A model generated the notes under the pieces. It worked only from the letters and a program-made list of their open reading frames with translations. It ran no database searches and was not told where the DNA came from. Shown piece after piece: positions 11,907-12,346 of a stretch of DNA of 12,346 nucleotides; positions within the stretch are counted from its first letter, which is position 1, and the number at the start of each line of letters is the position of its first letter. This DNA is from an archaeon (GTDB lineage: Archaea > Asgardarchaeota > Hermodarchaeia > Hermodarchaeales > Hermodarchaeaceae): contig JABXGS010000096.1 of the NCBI GenBank assembly GCA_016550425.1, forward strand, positions 1 to 12,346, written 5' to 3'. The position numbers and the translations under genes were made by a program.

Positions 11907-12346
11907 ATGGAAGCCCCGATGAAACCAAAAACAAAACGCGCCCCGTTAATCGTTCGAATTATTGCTGGCATTGACATCATCATTATGATATTGTTTGTAT
12001 TGGTGGGGATTAATCGGTTTATTGATACCCATGCCTTTTTTGGACTTCTAGCCAGCCTCCAAGTAACGGACCCAACAGCCTATGCTGGGATTATTCTTTT
12101 TCTTTCTCTTGTTGGTTTCACGCTCCCGATGTTTGCATTTGGCCTTTATCTAACAGGCTCGATTACTATTATCGTTTCAATTATTGGGATTATATTGGCG
12201 TATGGAACAGCCACGAAGAAACACTGGGCGGTTCCTTTAGGTGTTGGAGTATCTATTATTGCTATTATTGGTGGAATGGTTAGCTATGGATTAAATTTTC
12301 TAGCCCCATTTGAAGCGCTTGGTCCAATTATTATTCTCCTTGATAG
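11907..12346 (+). CDS. Multi-pass membrane protein, N-terminal part (3' end outside window)
   Basis: An open frame starts at ATG 11907 and runs to the window end without a stop (146 codons). After a short basic N-terminus, MEAPMKPKTKRAP, come hydrophobic segments at about residues 14-36 (LIVRIIAGIDIIIMILFVLVG), two close together at about 62-80 and 83-102 (from AYAGIILFLSLVGF to SIIGIILAYG), one at about 110-132 (VPLGVGVSIIAIIGGMV), and the beginning of another (EALGPIIILLD). The basic residues of the N-terminus and of ATKKH suggest those parts lie inside. I see no transporter or enzyme motif. A basic N-terminus followed by several low-complexity Ile/Leu/Val/Gly helices is common for small uncharacterised archaeal membrane proteins. 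The ATG has no strong ribosome-binding site, but a TATA-like element fits a nearly leaderless message. Confidence 0.75.
   Translation, partial: MEAPMKPKTKRAPLIVRIIAGIDIIIMILFVLVGINRFIDTHAFFGLLASLQVTDPTAYAGIILFLSLVGFTLPMFAFGLYLTGSITIIVSIIGIILAYGTATKKHWAVPLGVGVSIIAIIGGMVSYGLNFLAPFEALGPIIILLD

Noticed and set aside
1..12346. CRISPR array, transposon ends, tRNA or rRNA genes
   Set aside because: No regularly spaced direct repeats, terminal inverted repeats with a transposase, cloverleaf-forming sequences with T-loop motifs or conserved rRNA sequences were seen in any gap.

Overview
The window looks like a stretch of chromosome from an archaeon, most likely an Asgard archaeon (Thorarchaeota/Heimdallarchaeota-like). 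The strongest evidence is a stand-alone protein of two gelsolin repeats (3770-4375, minus), an actin-regulating eukaryotic signature protein known among prokaryotes essentially from Asgard lineages. Supporting evidence: an archaeal-type peroxiredoxin with the C-terminal CYDWWFC motif, a threonine dehydrogenase resembling the Thermococcales enzyme, TATA-like boxes about 25-30 bp before likely transcription starts, a mix of leaderless and Shine-Dalgarno-led genes, and frequent TTG/GTG starts. Lineage is an inference from gene content only.

Layout. 1-797 (+): 3' part of a beta-class DNA methyltransferase (SPPY, probably N4-cytosine), cut by the window start. 1008-1922 (+): PfkB/ribokinase-family sugar or nucleoside kinase, converging with 1947-2843 (-), a tandem universal stress protein. 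2928-3338 (-): a helical protein I do not recognise. 3339-3769: a gene-free, extremely AT-rich stretch with a cluster of perfect palindromes. 3770-4375 (-): two-domain gelsolin, divergent from 4538-5914 (+), a secreted, membrane-anchored (alpha/alpha)6-barrel protein of AGE/six-hairpin type. 5915-6070: an in-frame continuation of that gene beyond its TAG, encoding a perfect zinc ribbon that has no usual start codon of its own and ends exactly where kbl ends. 6071-7267 (-): glycine C-acetyltransferase (kbl). 7435-7494 (+): a possible leader micro-ORF; 7533-8342 (+): SAM methyltransferase; 8401-8517 (+): a 38-residue Cys-rich mini-protein. 8525-9592 (-): L-threonine 3-dehydrogenase (tdh). 9689-10237 (-): COMT-like O-methyltransferase, divergent from 10514-10885 (+), a single-domain cupin. 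11018-11668 (-): peroxiredoxin with a Shine-Dalgarno-supported TTG start. 11907-12346 (+): start of a multi-pass membrane protein cut by the window end.

How the genes relate. tdh and kbl together turn L-threonine into glycine and acetyl-CoA via 2-amino-3-ketobutyrate. They lie on the same strand but are separated by an opposing methyltransferase/mini-protein pair, so each probably has its own promoter. The peroxiredoxin and universal stress protein are stress functions. The gelsolin points to an actin cytoskeleton. The rest look like individually transcribed housekeeping or surface genes; I see no transposase, integrase, tRNA, rRNA or CRISPR array.

Most worth following: (1) the amber-separated zinc-ribbon tail on the surface barrel protein; (2) the 38-aa Cys-rich mini-protein; (3) the AT-rich palindrome cluster beside the gelsolin gene; (4) unusual zinc-site and cofactor-site residues in the threonine dehydrogenase.
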